Origin: Gammaproteobacteria bacterium | GTDB lineage: Bacteria > Pseudomonadota > Gammaproteobacteria > Arenicellales > Arenicellaceae | DNA: 13,205 nucleotides | Reading direction: 5' to 3' | NCBI GenBank assembly: GCA_030426005.1 | Contig: JAUHZM010000055.1 | Coordinates: forward strand, 1-13,205 | Shown: one piece after another, positions 12,755 through 13,205 of the stretch | Position numbering within the stretch: position 1 is the stretch's first letter | Layout: the number at the start of each line of letters is the position of its first letter | The notes under the pieces: model-generated | The model's database searches: none | What the model saw: the letters and a program-made list of their open reading frames with translations, nothing else | What the model was told of the DNA's origin: nothing | Position numbers and translations under genes: made by a program

Positions 12755-13205
12755 CTAGTCTGCCTGTCGACGTAGAAAGGTCGGCACATCCAGACCTGAC
12801 TCACCTTCAGAATCAAACAAAGGTAGCTCGCTGGAACCAAGACCACGTCTTCGTGTCATTAATTGCGGCTCCGCGGGTCCATCGTTATCCAACATTGACT
12901 CGTACGAGCTACCAACGGCTTTCGCAATCGGCTCCACCACTTCCATTTTGCGCGGTGCTGCCTGAACCGAACCGTCCATAATCCCGGTCGCCACCATCGT
13001 AACGCGCAACTCATCTTTCATTTCTGGGTCAATTGACGTACCGATTACCACTGTCGCATCGTCCGAAGCCATATCGCGAATCATGCCGCCGACTTCACCA
13101 AACTCACCAATCGACAGGTTTGGACCGGCGGTCACGTTAACCAGGATACCCTTTGCACCGCGGATATTCGTGTCTTCCAGTAGCGGACTCGACAAGGCAT
13201 TACGC
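12755..13205 (-). CDS. ftsZ: Cell division protein FtsZ, C-terminal part (5' end outside window)
   Basis: Tubulin-like GTPase that forms the Z-ring at mid-cell. Only about the last 150 residues are in the window, and the frame runs off the right edge. The visible part starts in RNALSSPLLED and contains GAKGILVNVTAGPNLSIGEF and ATVVIGTSIDPEMKDELRV, the second half of the globular domain. A linker of about 60 residues follows, ending in the conserved C-terminal peptide LDVPTFLRRQAD, which binds partners such as FtsA and ZipA. The stop is TAG (complement of 12755-12757). There is no ATG near the edge; the first TTG there is internal. Nothing unusual is seen in the part present. Confidence 0.98.
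   Translation of the reverse strand, partial: RNALSSPLLEDTNIRGAKGILVNVTAGPNLSIGEFGEVGGMIRDMASDDATVVIGTSIDPEMKDELRVTMVATGIMDGSVQAAPRKMEVVEPIAKAVGSSYESMLDNDGPAEPQLMTRRRGLGSSELPLFDSEGESGLDVPTFLRRQAD

Noticed and set aside
1..13205. CRISPR arrays, insertion sequences, prophage, toxin-antitoxin pairs, tRNA or rRNA genes
   Set aside because: Looked for and not seen: no spaced direct repeats, transposase motifs, small paired genes or cloverleaf-like segments in any gap.

Overview
This window is chromosomal housekeeping DNA from a gammaproteobacterium outside the enteric group. Two well-known gene neighbourhoods are fused end to end. The type IV pilus assembly genes pilB-pilC-pilD with coaE lie on the + strand. 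The block that normally follows ftsZ (lpxC, an M23 peptidase, secA, argJ, mutT) lies on the - strand. A dciA-like gene sits between lpxC and the peptidase on the opposite strand. The order ftsZ-lpxC-DUF721-M23-secA-argJ-mutT resembles Pseudomonas-type genomes. A DciA-type helicase loader and a lipid A enzyme (LpxC) also fit a Gram-negative gammaproteobacterium. I cannot name the genus.

Layout. Positions 1-187 hold the end of a probable glycosyltransferase, clearly more AT-rich than the rest. Positions 332-4976 carry the assembly ATPase PilB, the inner-membrane platform PilC, the prepilin peptidase PilD and dephospho-CoA kinase. pilC, pilD and coaE are tightly spaced, while pilB and pilC are 206 bp apart. 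coaE converges on mutT with 17 bp between them. Reading leftward on the - strand, secA, argJ and mutT (9327 to 4994) form one likely transcription unit, with a predicted promoter 5' of secA. Between secA and the M23 peptidase lies a strong intrinsic terminator. The peptidase and dciA-like gene diverge from a 143-bp spacer. dciA-like and lpxC converge on a 227-bp spacer with several symmetric elements. ftsZ (3' end only) enters from the right edge and is separated from lpxC by 352 bp with no convincing gene.

How the genes fit together. PilD processes prepilins, and PilB and PilC drive their polymerisation. FtsZ, LpxC and the M23 peptidase belong to division, outer-membrane and wall growth. SecA exports envelope proteins. 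The dciA-like gene would load the replicative helicase. CoaE, ArgJ and MutT supply coenzyme A, arginine precursors and nucleotide-pool cleaning.

I looked for an unusual or undescribed system and did not find one. No CRISPR, mobile element, toxin-antitoxin pair, phage gene, tRNA or rRNA is visible. What merits a second look is subtler: substitutions in CoaE at positions I remember as conserved, a TTG-started M23 peptidase, a dciA-like protein with a Ser/Thr-rich N-terminal tail, scarcity of Shine-Dalgarno motifs, and three intergenic regions with inverted repeats.
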